Shown: positions 35,384 to 43,478, numbered from the stretch's first letter. The stretch: DNA of 64,000 bases from Bacillota bacterium (GCA_023433505.1 JAEZCO010000073.1:83636-147635); one strand, 5' to 3'. A program made the numbers and translations. The notes: generated from the sequence alone by a model not told the origin.

Positions 35384-37042
35384 ATGTTAAAAAAGGTTCT
35401 TTGTATGGTGATGGCAGTCTTAATGACTGCAGTGTTCTTTGCGGGCTGTGGCAGCAGTGCAGGGAATGAAGCCTCAACCGGACAGCAGACCGGCTCTGCC
35501 GCAGGTTCGGCGGAGACTTCGAAAGCTGGCATTGAAGTAAATCCGACAGGAATGCCGATTGTAAACAAACCACTGACCTTAAAATTTCTTGCTGCGGCAG
35601 GGCCGTTTAACAAAGGGGACTTCAGTCAGGTAGAAATCTGGAAGGCTTATGAGCAGCTGACGGGGATCCATGTGGACTGGGAGGCGGTGCCTTCGGAAAA
35701 CGTCAACGAAAAGAAGAATATTATCCTTGCCTCGGGTAACTATCCCGACGCTTTCTTCAAGATTTCCTTCACTTCCGACGAACTCACAAAATATGGCGAA
35801 CAGGGAATATTAAGACCTATCAACAATTTGATAGAGAATTATGCACCTAATTTCAAAAAGGTGCTTGATGAAAACCCGGATGTAAAAAAAGGTATCACCA
35901 TGCTGGACGGCAATATCTATTCGCTGCCCTATCTTGTCACGGCTACGCCTTCAAGGTTTGGCATGAAGATGTTTGTGAACCGGAAGTGGCTTGACAAGCT
36001 TGGCCTTCAGCCGCCGACCACTACCGACGAGCTTTACACCGTACTTAAGGCCTTTAAGCAAAGTGATCCCAACGGGAACCAAAAAGCAGATGAAATACCC
36101 CTTAGCTCGGCACAGCAAATATTGGGCATTCTATTCCCCCTCAAAGGCGCATGGGGACTTGGTACAAGAGGCGGAAACCACCCGCTGGTTGATGTTGACG
36201 AAGCTACGGGCAAATTGCGGTTTATTCCTGCCGATCCGAAGTATAAAGAAGTCCTCCAATATATCAGCAAGCTGTATACGGAAAAGCTTATTGACGAGGA
36301 GATTTTTACAATAACCATGGCAAAGCTTGCTGCCAAAGGCGCTCAGAACCAGATCGGATTTTCATTTTCCACCAGCAACACCTATGTCGGACAGGAACAC
36401 CAGGATGATTTTGTCGGACTGCCGGGAGCGTTAAAAGGTCCCAACGGAGATCAGCTGTTTGCAATGTTTACCTCCAGTCTTGCAAGCCCGGCCACCTTTG
36501 AAATGACGGCATCCAATAAAAATCCCGAGGCCACCATGCGATGGATTGAGTATTTCTACGGGGATGAAGGTATCAAGCTTTATTTTATGGGAATCGAAGG
36601 GAAAACCTATGTGACCGGCGCAGACGGAAAGGTCAAATATAGTGACGAAGTTCTCAAAAATCCAAATGGACTCACCCGAGAAGAGGTTCTGGGGAAATAT
36701 GTGGTATGGAGCGGCGGAAACAACCCCTCGATTGCCGGCGACAAGTATTTTGGAGATCATGCCATCCCTGAAATTACAAGAGATGCAGGCAACAAGCTGA
36801 TGCCCTTTGCTCCGAAAGAAGTCTGGTCCAACTTCAACTATTCTACTGCCGATGCAGACAGGATGAAAACCTTAACCAATGATATGAACACCTACATAAA
36901 CGACATGGCAGCCAAGTTTATTACCGGCAATACATCCTTTGACAAGTGGGACGAATATGTAAATACAATCAACAAAATGGGTCTTGAGGAGTTTATGCAG
37001 ATCTATGAAAGAGGATATCAGCAGTATAGCAAGGATGAATGA
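35384..37042 (+). CDS. Extracellular sugar-binding lipoprotein (LipO type)
   Basis: 552 residues, typical for the large binding proteins of LplBC-type importers. Lipobox AVFFAGC places the anchored cysteine at residue 22, followed by a Gly/Ser/Thr-rich linker. The mature protein (KPLTLKFLAAAGPFNKGD onward) is a family 1 solute-binding fold; NPEATMRWIEYFYGDEG is a recurring stretch of this group. Ligand probably a polysaccharide-derived oligomer, to be cut by the glycosidase downstream. Confidence 0.93.
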   Translation: MLKKVLCMVMAVLMTAVFFAGCGSSAGNEASTGQQTGSAAGSAETSKAGIEVNPTGMPIVNKPLTLKFLAAAGPFNKGDFSQVEIWKAYEQLTGIHVDWEAVPSENVNEKKNIILASGNYPDAFFKISFTSDELTKYGEQGILRPINNLIENYAPNFKKVLDENPDVKKGITMLDGNIYSLPYLVTATPSRFGMKMFVNRKWLDKLGLQPPTTTDELYTVLKAFKQSDPNGNQKADEIPLSSAQQILGILFPLKGAWGLGTRGGNHPLVDVDEATGKLRFIPADPKYKEVLQYISKLYTEKLIDEEIFTITMAKLAAKGAQNQIGFSFSTSNTYVGQEHQDDFVGLPGALKGPNGDQLFAMFTSSLASPATFEMTASNKNPEATMRWIEYFYGDEGIKLYFMGIEGKTYVTGADGKVKYSDEVLKNPNGLTREEVLGKYVVWSGGNNPSIAGDKYFGDHAIPEITRDAGNKLMPFAPKEVWSNFNYSTADADRMKTLTNDMNTYINDMAAKFITGNTSFDKWDEYVNTINKMGLEEFMQIYERGYQQYSKDE

Positions 37043-37423
37043 AGGACCAGTACTCCTTGCAATTTATGGCGGTGGTTCAAAAACCAGCGCCGTCCTTTTT
37101 ACTTCCCGTGGAGCTGTTGTTGCCTTAGTCGGTGGCAAACCGACAAGTTCCAATCTGTTTACGGATTTGCAGCTTTCCTCAGCATTTCCCGGTATTTTTG
37201 AAGAACTGGGAAGAAAACTGCCGCAGGCATCCGGGATTGGCAGGAAGACGCGAATTCTTGAGGCAGCGGAATGGAATGTAAAATGGTAATTGTCATGGCT
37301 GCCTGCGGGGGAGGAAAAGAGGAAGCCCAAAGGCTGCTGGCTGAAAGCGGAGGCTATGTCAGAAAAGCATTGCAGGTCATGGGGAGCTTTACCGATGAGA
37401 TATGCATAGGACCGGGGGAATAG
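37035..37423 (+). pseudogene. Broken BadF-type kinase / MurQ remnant
   Basis: Two short frames lie between the binding protein and the glycosidase. The first (37035-37289) begins like a BadF/BadG N-acetylglucosamine kinase (LLAIYGGGSKTSAVLF resembles the ASKHA phosphate loop, with the usual Asp replaced by Tyr). It then changes into RILEAAEWNVK, and in the next frame (37283-37423) IVMAACGGGKEEAQRLLAESGGYVRKAL, both of which resemble the C-terminal end of MurQ, the N-acetylmuramate-6-phosphate etherase. Adding one base near 37281-37283 joins them. So an internal deletion fused two neighbouring genes and a frameshift followed. Similarity judged by eye only. Confidence 0.5.
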
Positions 37424-37428
37424 AATCT

Positions 37429-39663
37429 ATGAAAAGAATAAGAATTGGGAATGAGTTCCTGGAGCTGGCTTTTAACAGTCTTACAGGGGAGCTTCTGGAG
37501 CTTGTCAACAGAGAAAACGGCGATAACCTGCTTAAGAACTGGTCGGAAAAAAGAAGCATGCCGTTCCGTATCGAGCTGAAGGGTTCCGACGGAGAAACTT
37601 TTTCCGTCTGTGCTCCGGCATACAGGGATATTTTGGAGTGTGAGGATTACAAACCGGATTTTGAGCTATCGGATTCTCAAGGTGCGGGGAAGTGTCTGAA
37701 GATTATTTATAAATGCCTTAGGTCACGACGGGGCAGGTTGGATATGGGGGTAGAGATACAGATAAGGGTAGTGCCGGGAGATCATGAGACAGTCTGGACT
37801 ATCAACATCACAAACAATCATGAAGGCATCCGTGTAGAAACAGTAAAGTTTCCATGCCTGTTTGGCACTTATATGGGTGGATCGTGGAAGGACGATACGC
37901 TGGTATACCCGTTCAACGCCGGCATCAAAGTGGAAAATCCTGTTGAAGCCTTTGCTTTGCCGCCCAAATATGTAGGCTGGAAATGGCAGGAGTATAAATA
38001 TATATATTTCCTGGACAACGATAATCCGCTTGTGGACGATGATGGCGCATACATAAAGGAAATGCAGTATTCGGGGCCGGCCTCCATGAGCTGGATGGAT
38101 TACTATGGTGATGGCGAAGGGCTCTACATCGCATCCTATGACGAAGAGCTCAGAGTTACCGGATTGCATTGTGAAACCTTCGGACCTGACAGGCCGGGGA
38201 TGGGCTTTTACATGCTGAGGTATCCCGGGATACAAAAGGGCGCCAGGTGGGAGTCGAACAGGTTTGGCGTTGCCGTACATCCCGGAGACTGGCATTGGGG
38301 GGCCGATCGGTACAGGCAGTGGAGGGCTCAAGCCGATAATGGCCCTGCGGTAGAACCGGCCCAATGGTTCAAAAAAAGTCCGGGCCTTGCAGCCCATTAT
38401 GATTTTAAGTACCAGAACGGTGAAATTGTACACAGATTCAGCGATATCTCAAAAATCTTTTCACAGGCAAAGGAAATGGGAATCAATCACCTTCTCCTTT
38501 CAGGCTGGCATAAGGACGGCTTTGACAATGGCTTCCCAATGTATGAACCCGATCCCGGCCTTGGAACACAGGCGGAGCTGATCCGGCAGGTGCAGCAGGT
38601 TGTGAACTCGGGAGGACATGTATCCTTCTATATAAATACAAGGCTCTTCAATATGAAATACTGTAATGACCCGGCACTTAAGCAGCTTAAAGACTCCGGC
38701 GCCGTGATGAAAAAGGATGGGACCATAAAAACGGAATGCTATGGGGATGCCGGGATTACCTTTGCCGTTATGTGCTCGGCTTCGCAAAGCTGGCAGGAGT
38801 ATCTTGTAAATACGGTAAACTACCTGGTTGATGTTGTCGGCGCCGATGGAATGTACCTGGACCAGCTTTCCATGGGAAGTCCCGAATTTTGCAATAATGA
38901 AGCCCACGGCAGAAGGCACGATTGGAATCATGGATACGGGGAGCTTCTAAACAAGCTTAATTCCTGCTATTCCAAAAAGGCTGGAGACGGCAGGCGGATT
39001 GGCGTCATTTATGAGGGTGTCAGTGATATCCATGGACATAAAACGGGAGGGCAGCTGATCTCAACGTTCTTTTACCACCATTTTGGCGCGTTTCCGGAGC
39101 TTTACCGATATACCTTCCCCCAGCAGATACTGGTTGATATGATATACCCCTCCAGAGGCCAGGTCATGCGGCCTGTCCATGTTTCACAAGCATCCCGGGA
39201 CATGCTTGAGCGGGCATTTGTCACAGGCTGCTATTTTTGGATCTATGATCTTGAGGAAGATAATACCTTCCGGAAAGACCCTGAAATGCTGGAATACCTG
39301 AAAAACATCATCCGGCTGAGGCGGTTATGGCTTGATACCTTCGGACACGGCATATACAGAGATGACAACGGTATTATAAGCGATAGTGAAGATTTGACTG
39401 CCCGGCTATACCTGCTGGGAGACAATGATTGGCTTATAGCGCTATGCAGGAAAAGCTCCAAAGATATGAGCGAGGTCCTTATTGACATGTGCGGAAGAAA
39501 AGCGGAAATGATTGCTTTATATCAGCTTGGAAAAGAAGGACCTTCCATTGTTGCCGATTATCATTATGAAATCCATGAAGGCAGGGAATATCTTGCTGTT
39601 AGTGCAGCCGCAACGAGGCTGGCACTTATACATGTAAAAGCTACTGAATTATTTAGCATATAA
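37429..39663 (+). CDS. DUF6259-type glycoside hydrolase
   Basis: 744 residues from ATG 37429, which follows GGGGGAATAG. The N-terminal third is a beta-sandwich-like region; residues from about 330 read as a TIM barrel (INHLLLSGWHKDGFDNGFP, GGHVSFYINTRLF, GADGMYLDQLS) and a small C-terminal beta domain ends it. Asp478 in YLDQLS lies at the strand-4 position expected for a nucleophile and the Glu of VIYEGVSD is a candidate acid. No signal peptide, so it acts inside the cell on the imported sugar. The family name is from memory and its substrates are poorly known. Confidence 0.72.
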   Translation: MKRIRIGNEFLELAFNSLTGELLELVNRENGDNLLKNWSEKRSMPFRIELKGSDGETFSVCAPAYRDILECEDYKPDFELSDSQGAGKCLKIIYKCLRSRRGRLDMGVEIQIRVVPGDHETVWTINITNNHEGIRVETVKFPCLFGTYMGGSWKDDTLVYPFNAGIKVENPVEAFALPPKYVGWKWQEYKYIYFLDNDNPLVDDDGAYIKEMQYSGPASMSWMDYYGDGEGLYIASYDEELRVTGLHCETFGPDRPGMGFYMLRYPGIQKGARWESNRFGVAVHPGDWHWGADRYRQWRAQADNGPAVEPAQWFKKSPGLAAHYDFKYQNGEIVHRFSDISKIFSQAKEMGINHLLLSGWHKDGFDNGFPMYEPDPGLGTQAELIRQVQQVVNSGGHVSFYINTRLFNMKYCNDPALKQLKDSGAVMKKDGTIKTECYGDAGITFAVMCSASQSWQEYLVNTVNYLVDVVGADGMYLDQLSMGSPEFCNNEAHGRRHDWNHGYGELLNKLNSCYSKKAGDGRRIGVIYEGVSDIHGHKTGGQLISTFFYHHFGAFPELYRYTFPQQILVDMIYPSRGQVMRPVHVSQASRDMLERAFVTGCYFWIYDLEEDNTFRKDPEMLEYLKNIIRLRRLWLDTFGHGIYRDDNGIISDSEDLTARLYLLGDNDWLIALCRKSSKDMSEVLIDMCGRKAEMIALYQLGKEGPSIVADYHYEIHEGREYLAVSAAATRLALIHVKATELFSI

Positions 39664-39676
39664 TTTAGCATAATCG

Positions 39677-39703
39677 CCTCCAAGGGGAACCTGGGAGGTT
39701 TTT
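39677..39703 (+). terminator. Terminator after the glycosidase operon
   Basis: CCTCC-A-AGG pairs with CCT-G-GGAGG around a GGAA loop, followed by TTTTT. It lies 14 bp after the stop. Confidence 0.7.
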
Positions 39704-39924
39704 GCTTGTTTTGCGGCTTGTTCAGGAGTAGTGCCCACCGGCCGCTCCACCCGGGCCCTTAGAACAATATTGGATAACAATTGAACAATAGGATAGAGAG
39801 ACAATTATTTCTGCATTTGCTAGAATATCGATATCTCGTGAGAAAATTCAAGATGTGGAGATTTTACATGAAAGAATTCTGGATAATTCTTGCCGGCTGC
39901 GGCGGAGTTTAGAATATTCAGCAT

Positions 39925-39954
39925 TGACGGATATTTGTCCACTGTGCTATCATA
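39925..39954 (+). promoter_or_regulatory. Probable promoter of the ribU riboswitch transcript
   Basis: TTGACG at 39925-39930, 18-bp spacer, TATCAT at 39949-39954, about 20 bp before the FMN aptamer. The stretch from 39704 to 39924 upstream shows nothing recognisable. Confidence 0.5.
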
Positions 39955-39972
39955 ATGGTATAAACTGAATAT

Positions 39973-40096
39973 AATCTTCAGGGCAGGGTGTAATTCCCGA
40001 TCGGCGGTAATGTGGCAGCAGCCATTAGCCCGCGAGCGTAAGCAGACCCGGTATGATTCCGGGGCCGACAGTAAAGTCTGGATAAAAGAAGATATT
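39973..40096 (+). promoter_or_regulatory. FMN riboswitch (RFN element)
   Basis: All conserved blocks are present in order: ATCTTCAGGGCAGGGTG, AATTCCCGATCGGCGGTAAT, AGCCCGCGAGC, GCAGACCCGG, GATTCCGGGGCCGACAGT and AGTCTGGAT...AGAAGAT closing the P1 stem. It binds FMN and lowers expression of the riboflavin transporter gene downstream, through the terminator at 40115. Confidence 0.97.
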
Positions 40097-40114
40097 TGTT
40101 GCGCGAGCAGATAC

Positions 40115-40145
40115 ATTCCCTGGGATTATTATCCAGGGAATTTTT
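40115..40145 (+). terminator. Terminator of the FMN riboswitch
   Basis: A 9-bp stem, 40115-40123 with 40133-40141, loop of nine, then T-tract. It follows the aptamer by 18 nt and is the expected expression platform. Confidence 0.85.
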
Positions 40146-40147
40146 GT

Positions 40148-40281
40148 TTTGCGGTATTCGGCCAAAGCCGAATCACCAAAAGGGGAGAGGGGCTCGACGC
40201 CCCCGAGGCTTTTATTTGCGGTATTCGGCCAAAGCCGAATCACCAAAAGGGGAGAGGGGCTCGACGCCCCCGAGGCTTTTA
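40148..40281. repeat. Two tandem 67-bp repeats, each with two hairpins
   Basis: The unit 40148-40214 is repeated exactly at 40215-40281. Each contains ATTCGGC-CAAA-GCCGAAT and GGGGC-TCGAC-GCCCC hairpins and ends with GAGGCTTTTAT. It separates the riboswitch terminator from the ribU ribosome site by 134 bp. The open frames crossing it are not genes. Confidence 0.9.
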
Positions 40282-40298
40282 TAGAAAGGGTGATTTTT

Positions 40299-40844
40299 TT
40301 GGTAACAAGAAAGACAAGATTGATGGTACTTATCGGGGTGCTGTCCGCTCTGGCGTGGGTGCTGATGGCGCTGGAATTTCCACTTTTCATTTATTTTCCT
40401 TCCTATCTGAAGATAGATTTCAGTGATGTGCCTGCAATCCTGGGAGGGATCGTACTGGGGCCGCTGGCGGGCGTAGTGATTGAGTTTGTTAAGAATTTGC
40501 TCCATTTCCTCACCTTGACCAAAGAAGGCGGTATCGGTGAAATTGCCAATTTCTTCGCAGGAGCGGCGCTTCTGATCCCTATTGCGGTTATCGCCAGAAA
40601 AAATGCAAAAAGGCTTGTCCTGGGGAATGTTGTCGGTATAATCGCTATGACGGTGATCGCAAACCTGGTTAACTATTTCATTACTCTTCCGCTTTACATG
40701 CAGAACCCGCCGAAGGAAGTGATCATGACCACCATTTTAACCGTGCTTGCACCCTTTAACATTGTAAAGGGCATAATTGTGGCGATTGTTGTGGTGATAC
40801 TGCACTCGGCTCTGAAAAAAGTCATTGAGAAATACAAAATATAA
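40299..40844 (+). CDS. ribU: Riboflavin ECF transporter substrate-binding subunit
   Basis: 181 residues from TTG 40299, chosen because GAAAGGGTGA is 6-15 bp upstream; longer frames run through the tandem repeat and are not credible. RibU is the membrane S-component that captures riboflavin and works with a shared ECF energy module. Six hydrophobic segments; LIGVLSALAWVLMALEFPLFIYFPSYLKIDFSDVPAILGG is a typical S-component start, and GEIANFFAG follows. The FMN riboswitch upstream confirms the vitamin. No ECF ATPase genes are in the window. Confidence 0.93.
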   Translation: MVTRKTRLMVLIGVLSALAWVLMALEFPLFIYFPSYLKIDFSDVPAILGGIVLGPLAGVVIEFVKNLLHFLTLTKEGGIGEIANFFAGAALLIPIAVIARKNAKRLVLGNVVGIIAMTVIANLVNYFITLPLYMQNPPKEVIMTTILTVLAPFNIVKGIIVAIVVVILHSALKKVIEKYKI

Positions 40845-40959
40845 AGAGGCATTGCCTCAGCTTTGGGTCCAAGAGGGCGGGGCTTGAAATTCTATTGTAA
40901 AACAGCGGTTTTTTGTATAGAATAATCTCTATCCTATTTATAATGAAGGAGCTTGGAAA

Positions 40960-41439
40960 ATGAGATATGTTATCCGGCAAAAAATTTTCTCTTTAGGAGA
41001 CAGCTTTACGATCAAGGATGAAGCCGGCAATGGTATTTTTGTCGTGAGGCAGCAATTGCTTTCCTTCGGCAAGAAGCTGAGGATCTATGATCTACTGGAT
41101 AATGAGCTTTGCTATATTGAACAAAGACTTTTGAAGTTCATGCCTGAATATGATATTTATATTAGCGGCAGTCACGTAGCCAATGTAAAAAAGAAGTTTG
41201 CCTTCTTCAGAAATGATTTTCTTATCACCAGCCCGGAAGGCAATTACAATGTGCAGGGTGATATTTGGGCCTGGGAATTTGAATTATTCAGGGACAACAT
41301 GCTTATTGCCCATATTTCCAAAGAGTTTTTTTCCTTCAGTGATACCTATGGCGTTGATATCGATGACAATATCGATCAGATACGGACCCTTGCTTTGGCG
41401 ATAGTTATTGATATGGTTTGCCACGAGGACAAGAATTGA
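40960..41439 (+). CDS. LURP-one-related / YxjI-like protein
   Basis: 159 residues with the tubby-like beta-barrel pattern of YxjI proteins: YVIRQKIFSLGDSFTIKDEAGNGIFVVRQQLLSFGKKLRIYD at the N-terminus and DNIDQIRTLALAIVIDMVCHE, the buried hydrophobic helix, at the end. No enzyme motif. Function unknown in bacteria; membrane-lipid or scramblase-like roles are only suggested by the fold. Stand-alone gene with GAAGGAGC upstream; it converges with the XRE gene 4 bp away. Confidence 0.85.
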   Translation: MRYVIRQKIFSLGDSFTIKDEAGNGIFVVRQQLLSFGKKLRIYDLLDNELCYIEQRLLKFMPEYDIYISGSHVANVKKKFAFFRNDFLITSPEGNYNVQGDIWAWEFELFRDNMLIAHISKEFFSFSDTYGVDIDDNIDQIRTLALAIVIDMVCHEDKN

Positions 41440-41442
41440 CGG

Positions 41443-42087
41443 TTATTTGTATTTGAGTGAAAAGGAAATGATATCTTCAGGGTCAATGCCCTTGTTTTTT
41501 ATATCAGCGGCCAGCTTTATATATTTCTCATTCTGAGGGTCCATGACAAAGTCGTACATATCCGCCGTCAGATGATATGCAAAAGTATTCTGATGGGCTT
41601 TTTTGTACAGTTCTCTTTCCGCCAGCAGATTTTCACCGGAGTTTATCCTGTAAAAAAATTCGGGGTCCACTTCGGCATAGGAGGACAAAAGGCTGATTCT
41701 TTGGGGTGTTGGGGTGATTTTCTCTAAAGCCAGGTCTTCGAGATATTCGGCTGAAAAAAGATCGTTGTAGGTGGAGGGGAAATTCAACTTGTGTGCGATG
41801 TCTGTTGATAATTCCTTGTAGGTCATCTCCTCTTTTAACAACAGGATATTCGTACCGCGAAAACGTTTTTCACCTGCCGTACGTTCATCGATCCTGCCTA
41901 TGAGATAATCAACCGTCACTCCGAAGAAATCCGCGAACCTTTTTTGCATGTCTATATCAGGAGTTCTATAATTGGTTACATATCCGTTTAATGTAGATAC
42001 CTTTAATCCGAATATCTCCGCAAATTGCTTCTGCTCCATTCCGCGTTCCGTAATGAGGTATCTCAGTCTGTCCCCGATAGTTGCCAC
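41443..42087 (-). CDS. XRE family transcriptional regulator
   Basis: 214 residues from GTG 42087, taken for the GAGGTGG just upstream; the frame continues to 42249 but without a better start. N-terminal HTH at about 5-60 (GDRLRYLITERGMEQKQFAEIFGLKVSTLNGYVTNYRTPDIDMQKRFADFFGVTVDYLIG). The remaining 145 residues are helical with no family I can name and may sense a ligand or form oligomers. It is divergent from a small HTH gene; inverted repeats in the shared 334-bp gap are candidate binding sites. Confidence 0.88.
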   Translation of the reverse strand: MATIGDRLRYLITERGMEQKQFAEIFGLKVSTLNGYVTNYRTPDIDMQKRFADFFGVTVDYLIGRIDERTAGEKRFRGTNILLLKEEMTYKELSTDIAHKLNFPSTYNDLFSAEYLEDLALEKITPTPQRISLLSSYAEVDPEFFYRINSGENLLAERELYKKAHQNTFAYHLTADMYDFVMDPQNEKYIKLAADIKNKGIDPEDIISFSLKYK

Positions 42088-42220
42088 TTTACCACCTCTG
42101 TCAGCTTTATAATTACTATAAGATTCTATCAAATTTGTAATCCTTTTTCCATAGACAAATACGCAATTTGCAAATAAATTGCAGCAAGCAGGAGGAAATG
42201 GTAGACATATATTTACTGTT

Positions 42221-42236
42221 ATACATATATATGTAT
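42221..42236. promoter_or_regulatory. 16-bp A/T palindrome next to the -35 box
   Basis: ATACATATATATGTAT is a perfect palindrome ending on the first base of the TTGACA box at 42236. It may be a binding site for the divergent XRE regulator. Confidence 0.35.
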
Positions 42237-42264
42237 TGACAATACGCATAAAGTGTATTAGAAT
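42236..42264 (+). promoter_or_regulatory. Promoter with operator in its spacer
   Basis: TTGACA at 42236-42241, 17-bp spacer, TAGAAT at 42259-42264. The spacer holds TACGC-ATAAA-GTGTA (42243-42257), a near inverted repeat. A second, perfect version is downstream at 42322. Repression by the divergent XRE protein is a natural reading. Confidence 0.75.
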
Positions 42265-42321
42265 AATATTGAAAACAAAGCATTCTCTAAGTAATTGTTG
42301 CTTTTTATTTTTATAAAGCGA

Positions 42322-42336
42322 TACGCGTAAAGCGTA
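42322..42336. promoter_or_regulatory. Second operator copy
   Basis: TACGC-GTAAA-GCGTA, a perfect 5-bp inverted repeat with 5-bp spacer, 79 bp after the copy in the promoter spacer. Two sites could support looping or cooperative repression. Confidence 0.6.
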
Positions 42337-42421
42337 ATATAAAATCGGACAATTGTTTACTTGGAAGAGATGCTATAGAGCAGTTCGGCAGCAATAATTT
42401 CTGATTTATGGGGGAAAAAGG

Positions 42422-42637
42422 ATGTTAATGGAAGTAAACAGAGAAAAAGTATTTGATCTTATGAACAGCCATTGCGCCGGCAATTACAACCGGTTTGCAA
42501 GAGAACTGGGAGTCGACCCTTCCCATCTGTACCGCTATTTGAATACGGGAGTAGGCGGGGGAAAGAAGATCCTTATGTCGGTTATGAAATATTGCAAAGC
42601 CAACAAGCTGGACTTTGAGGAATATATCAACATGTAA
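42422..42637 (+). CDS. Small helix-turn-helix protein
   Basis: 71 residues. The region YNRFARELGVDPSHLYRYLNTGVGGGKKIL is a clear HTH, the rest a short helical tail. Proteins of this size act as small repressors or as phage/ICE-like regulators. It is read from the operator-bearing promoter opposite the XRE gene, a layout like a two-gene switch. Start ATG at 42422 after GGGGGAAAAAGG. Not assigned to a named family. Confidence 0.75.
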   Translation: MLMEVNREKVFDLMNSHCAGNYNRFARELGVDPSHLYRYLNTGVGGGKKILMSVMKYCKANKLDFEEYINM

Positions 42638-42650
42638 TGCATGTATTGTT

Positions 42651-42933
42651 TATAACGAGGCTCAAAGGTGCCCCCATCTCCTAAGGTAAGGACAAGCTCT
42701 GCAAGTAGCGGGGCTATTGGGATGAGGGATGTCCCCTTTTGAATAGGCGCGGGTACCGAAGCGGTTTTAGGCGGTGAGAATATCTCCCGCCTGGGATGTA
42801 TGGCCGGGCAGCAAATGCCCTGATTATTCTATCGATTGATTACATCAGGGGAACGCAGGAGCGTTGGCCTATGCCGGTGCTTTGCGTCTATGGATAGATA
42901 AACTGACAGCGCCGGTTTGACGGCGCTGTTTTG
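42651..42933 (+). ncRNA. Candidate structured RNA, copy A
   Basis: The 338-bp gap between the small HTH gene and the GNAT gene has no credible frame but is G/C-rich and folds strongly. It begins TATAACGAGGC and contains GGCGG-T-GAGA-ATA-TCTC-CCGCC (42770-42791) followed by GGGATGTATGGCC. It ends in a rho-independent terminator on this strand. The same start and the same hairpin recur at 59001-59110 with compensating changes in the stem, which is evidence for a conserved RNA. Not recognised as a family I can name. Confidence 0.5.
42906..42932 (+). terminator. Terminator at the end of candidate RNA A
   Basis: ACAGCGCCG (42906-42914) pairs with CGGCGCTGT (42921-42929) around GTTTGA, followed by TTTT. 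The T-tract is on the plus strand only. Confidence 0.75.
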
Positions 42934-42975
42934 TATGTGCGTTATTTTGATGAGCTGATGCCTGATCTTCCGCGT

Positions 42976-43452
42976 TCACTGGTAATCCTTTACCATTAAA
43001 GCTCTGATATAACCCCGGTCCTTGGTGGTGGAATCGATAAAAAAACCCCTGCCGTAGTAAAACCGCACCAAATCCTTATATTTTGAAGCAGTATGAAGAC
43101 TCACTCTGGCAATACCTCTGGCGGTTAAAATTTTATCCACCAGGTTCATCAAGGATTTTCCTATACCGATATTATGATACTGGAGCTTTACTCCAAATCT
43201 GCTGATATAGGCCGTATTGTCCGGTGAAATTTTAATACGCACCGTACCTACGGCGATATTGTCAATCAAGGCAATATAAACATCCCTTGATTCGATATCG
43301 CTCACGATATCGTTGAGTGATTCCTCCAAGGCCTCCATCGTTCCTGTTACGCCGGTATCCTGCATATATTTACGGAAGGCTTCCTGCATTATTTCCTGAA
43401 TGGCGGAGGCGTCCTCCGGCACAGCCTTTCGAATGATAAAAGAATAATTCAT
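42976..43452 (-). CDS. GNAT family N-acetyltransferase
   Basis: 158 residues from ATG 43452, with AGGGTGA 8 bp upstream; a GTG at 43464 is the alternative. Single GNAT fold with acetyl-CoA loop LQYHNIGIGKSLMNLVDKIL around residue 95-115. It is last in the argD-carA-carB-argF block, 26 bp after argF. The N-acetylglutamate step (argA/argJ) of arginine synthesis is not otherwise present in the window, so this could be a short N-acetylglutamate synthase; a protein or antibiotic acetyltransferase is equally possible from the sequence. Confidence 0.85.
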   Translation of the reverse strand: MNYSFIIRKAVPEDASAIQEIMQEAFRKYMQDTGVTGTMEALEESLNDIVSDIESRDVYIALIDNIAVGTVRIKISPDNTAYISRFGVKLQYHNIGIGKSLMNLVDKILTARGIARVSLHTASKYKDLVRFYYGRGFFIDSTTKDRGYIRALMVKDYQ

Positions 43453-43478
43453 AAACGATTTCACCCTGTCTACTGCGC

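Noticed and set aside
40148..40281. Direct repeats as a possible CRISPR array
   Set aside because: The two 67-bp units are contiguous with no spacers, and no cas genes are present.
42690..42730. GTAGCGGGGCTATT segment resembling the end of a c-di-GMP-I riboswitch
   Set aside because: The conserved 5' GCACAGGGCAAACC-like part and the tetraloop/receptor pair are not visible, and there is no downstream gene on this strand.
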